From Burkholderia glumae LMG 2196 = ATCC 33617 (GTDB taxonomy: Bacteria; Pseudomonadota; Gammaproteobacteria; Burkholderiales; Burkholderiaceae), in contig NZ_CP009434.1 in assembly GCF_000960995.1 (NCBI RefSeq), positions 2,480,001-2,544,000 on the forward strand: 64,000 nt of DNA. Reading direction: 5' to 3'. Numbering within the stretch: the first letter of the stretch is position 1; each line of letters starts with the position of its first letter. The notes beneath the pieces were generated by a model that had not been told where the DNA came from, made no database searches, and saw only the letters and a list, made by a program, of their open reading frames with translations. The translations under genes were made by a program, and so were the position numbers. Below are positions 63,655-64,000 of this stretch, piece by piece.

Positions 63655-63932
63655 ACACGGGCGGGTTCGCGCCGGCCCATGCCCGGGCAGGCCGCAGTCG
63701 GACACCGCCGCATGCGGGCCGCGGCCAGCCACCGGCGCCGGCTTCACGCGTCATCACGGTGCGAGCGGCCAGACCCTGGCATTCGCACCGGCCGCCGCGC
63801 GGGCGCGAGGCGTCATGCGGCGGCTGCCATGCGGCGGGCTCCCAACGGCCCGGCGGTCGGATTGGCTGGCTTCGGCTCACGCTCCCGTCCGAACCAGCCG
63901 GCCGTGCCGGATCGTCCCGTCACGCCGCCGCG

Positions 63933-64000
63933 CTAGGTGTGGTTCATGTGCGTGCGGGTATGCAATGCGCGCCAGGCGCCAGGCGTCATTTCCTGGTAGC
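63933..64000 (-). CDS. 3' end of a gene cut by the window edge
   Basis: Reading leftward from the window end, the frame gives YQEMTPGAWRALHTRTHMNHT then stop at 63933-63935. M-T-P-G-A-W-R near a C-terminus is common in AraC-type DNA-binding domains (also Ada), so a regulator is possible. Too short to be sure. Confidence 0.35.
   Translation of the reverse strand, partial: YQEMTPGAWRALHTRTHMNHT

Overview
The window is very GC-rich DNA with strong third-position GC bias. Its gene content (gbcAB/dgcAB betaine catabolism, betIBA, a rhlA-rhlB-MFS-rhlC-efflux operon, a fused molybdate ModBC) points to a Burkholderia, most like the gladioli/glumae/plantarii side of the genus and probably a secondary chromosome. 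I assign the genus from gene order and protein similarity by eye; the species is not resolved.

Layout. 23-12967 (all minus): APC permease, betaine/choline-binding protein, then gbcB, gbcA, etfB, etfA, dgcB, dgcA, a DUF5943-like protein and an M19-family protein, i.e. glycine betaine to dimethylglycine to sarcosine. The GlxA/AraC regulator GbdR (13494-14519) is divergent. A GT9-like glycosyltransferase follows, then fdhA, which can remove the formaldehyde released by demethylation. 35282-39162 carries betI-betB-betA (choline to betaine) with a clear BetI operator, so one window covers choline to sarcosine.

17566-24362 (minus) is the most unusual part. It is a compact seven-gene operon: DRE-TIM aldolase/synthase-like enzyme, heme-oxygenase-like iron oxygenase, class-IV aminotransferase, GalB-like (PIG-L fold) hydratase, PhzF-like isomerase, ATP-grasp ligase and MFS exporter. 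It looks like a pathway that builds, oxidises and ligates a non-proteinogenic amino acid, followed by export. I know of no described pathway with this gene set. An AT-rich leader with a perfect 15-bp palindrome precedes it.

24976-34431 (minus): a secreted GH18 chitinase-like protein and a complete rhamnolipid operon (rhlA, rhlB, DHA2 exporter, rhlC, outer-membrane factor, HlyD/EmrA adaptor), with a lux-box-like dyad upstream of rhlA.

39682-51601: single-domain response regulator, YadGH-type ABC exporter, MFS symporter, 7-bladed lactonase-like protein, a large secreted beta-propeller of unknown function, and a small amino-acid catabolic group (threonine-dehydratase-like, ornithine-cyclodeaminase-like, stand-alone M24 protein). 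51865-56194 is a molybdate locus: ModE-like regulator, small molybdopterin-domain protein, di-Mop protein, then divergent modA and a fused modBC behind a ModE-box-like dyad. 56660-60272 is lower in GC and contains a Tat-exported fucosidase with F5/8C and ricin-type modules, a likely decayed regulator region, and an HdeA-like periplasmic chaperone. The right end has a secreted alpha/beta hydrolase, a small lipoprotein, a DUF2934 protein, a PncC/CinA-C protein and the cut-off 3' end of another gene.
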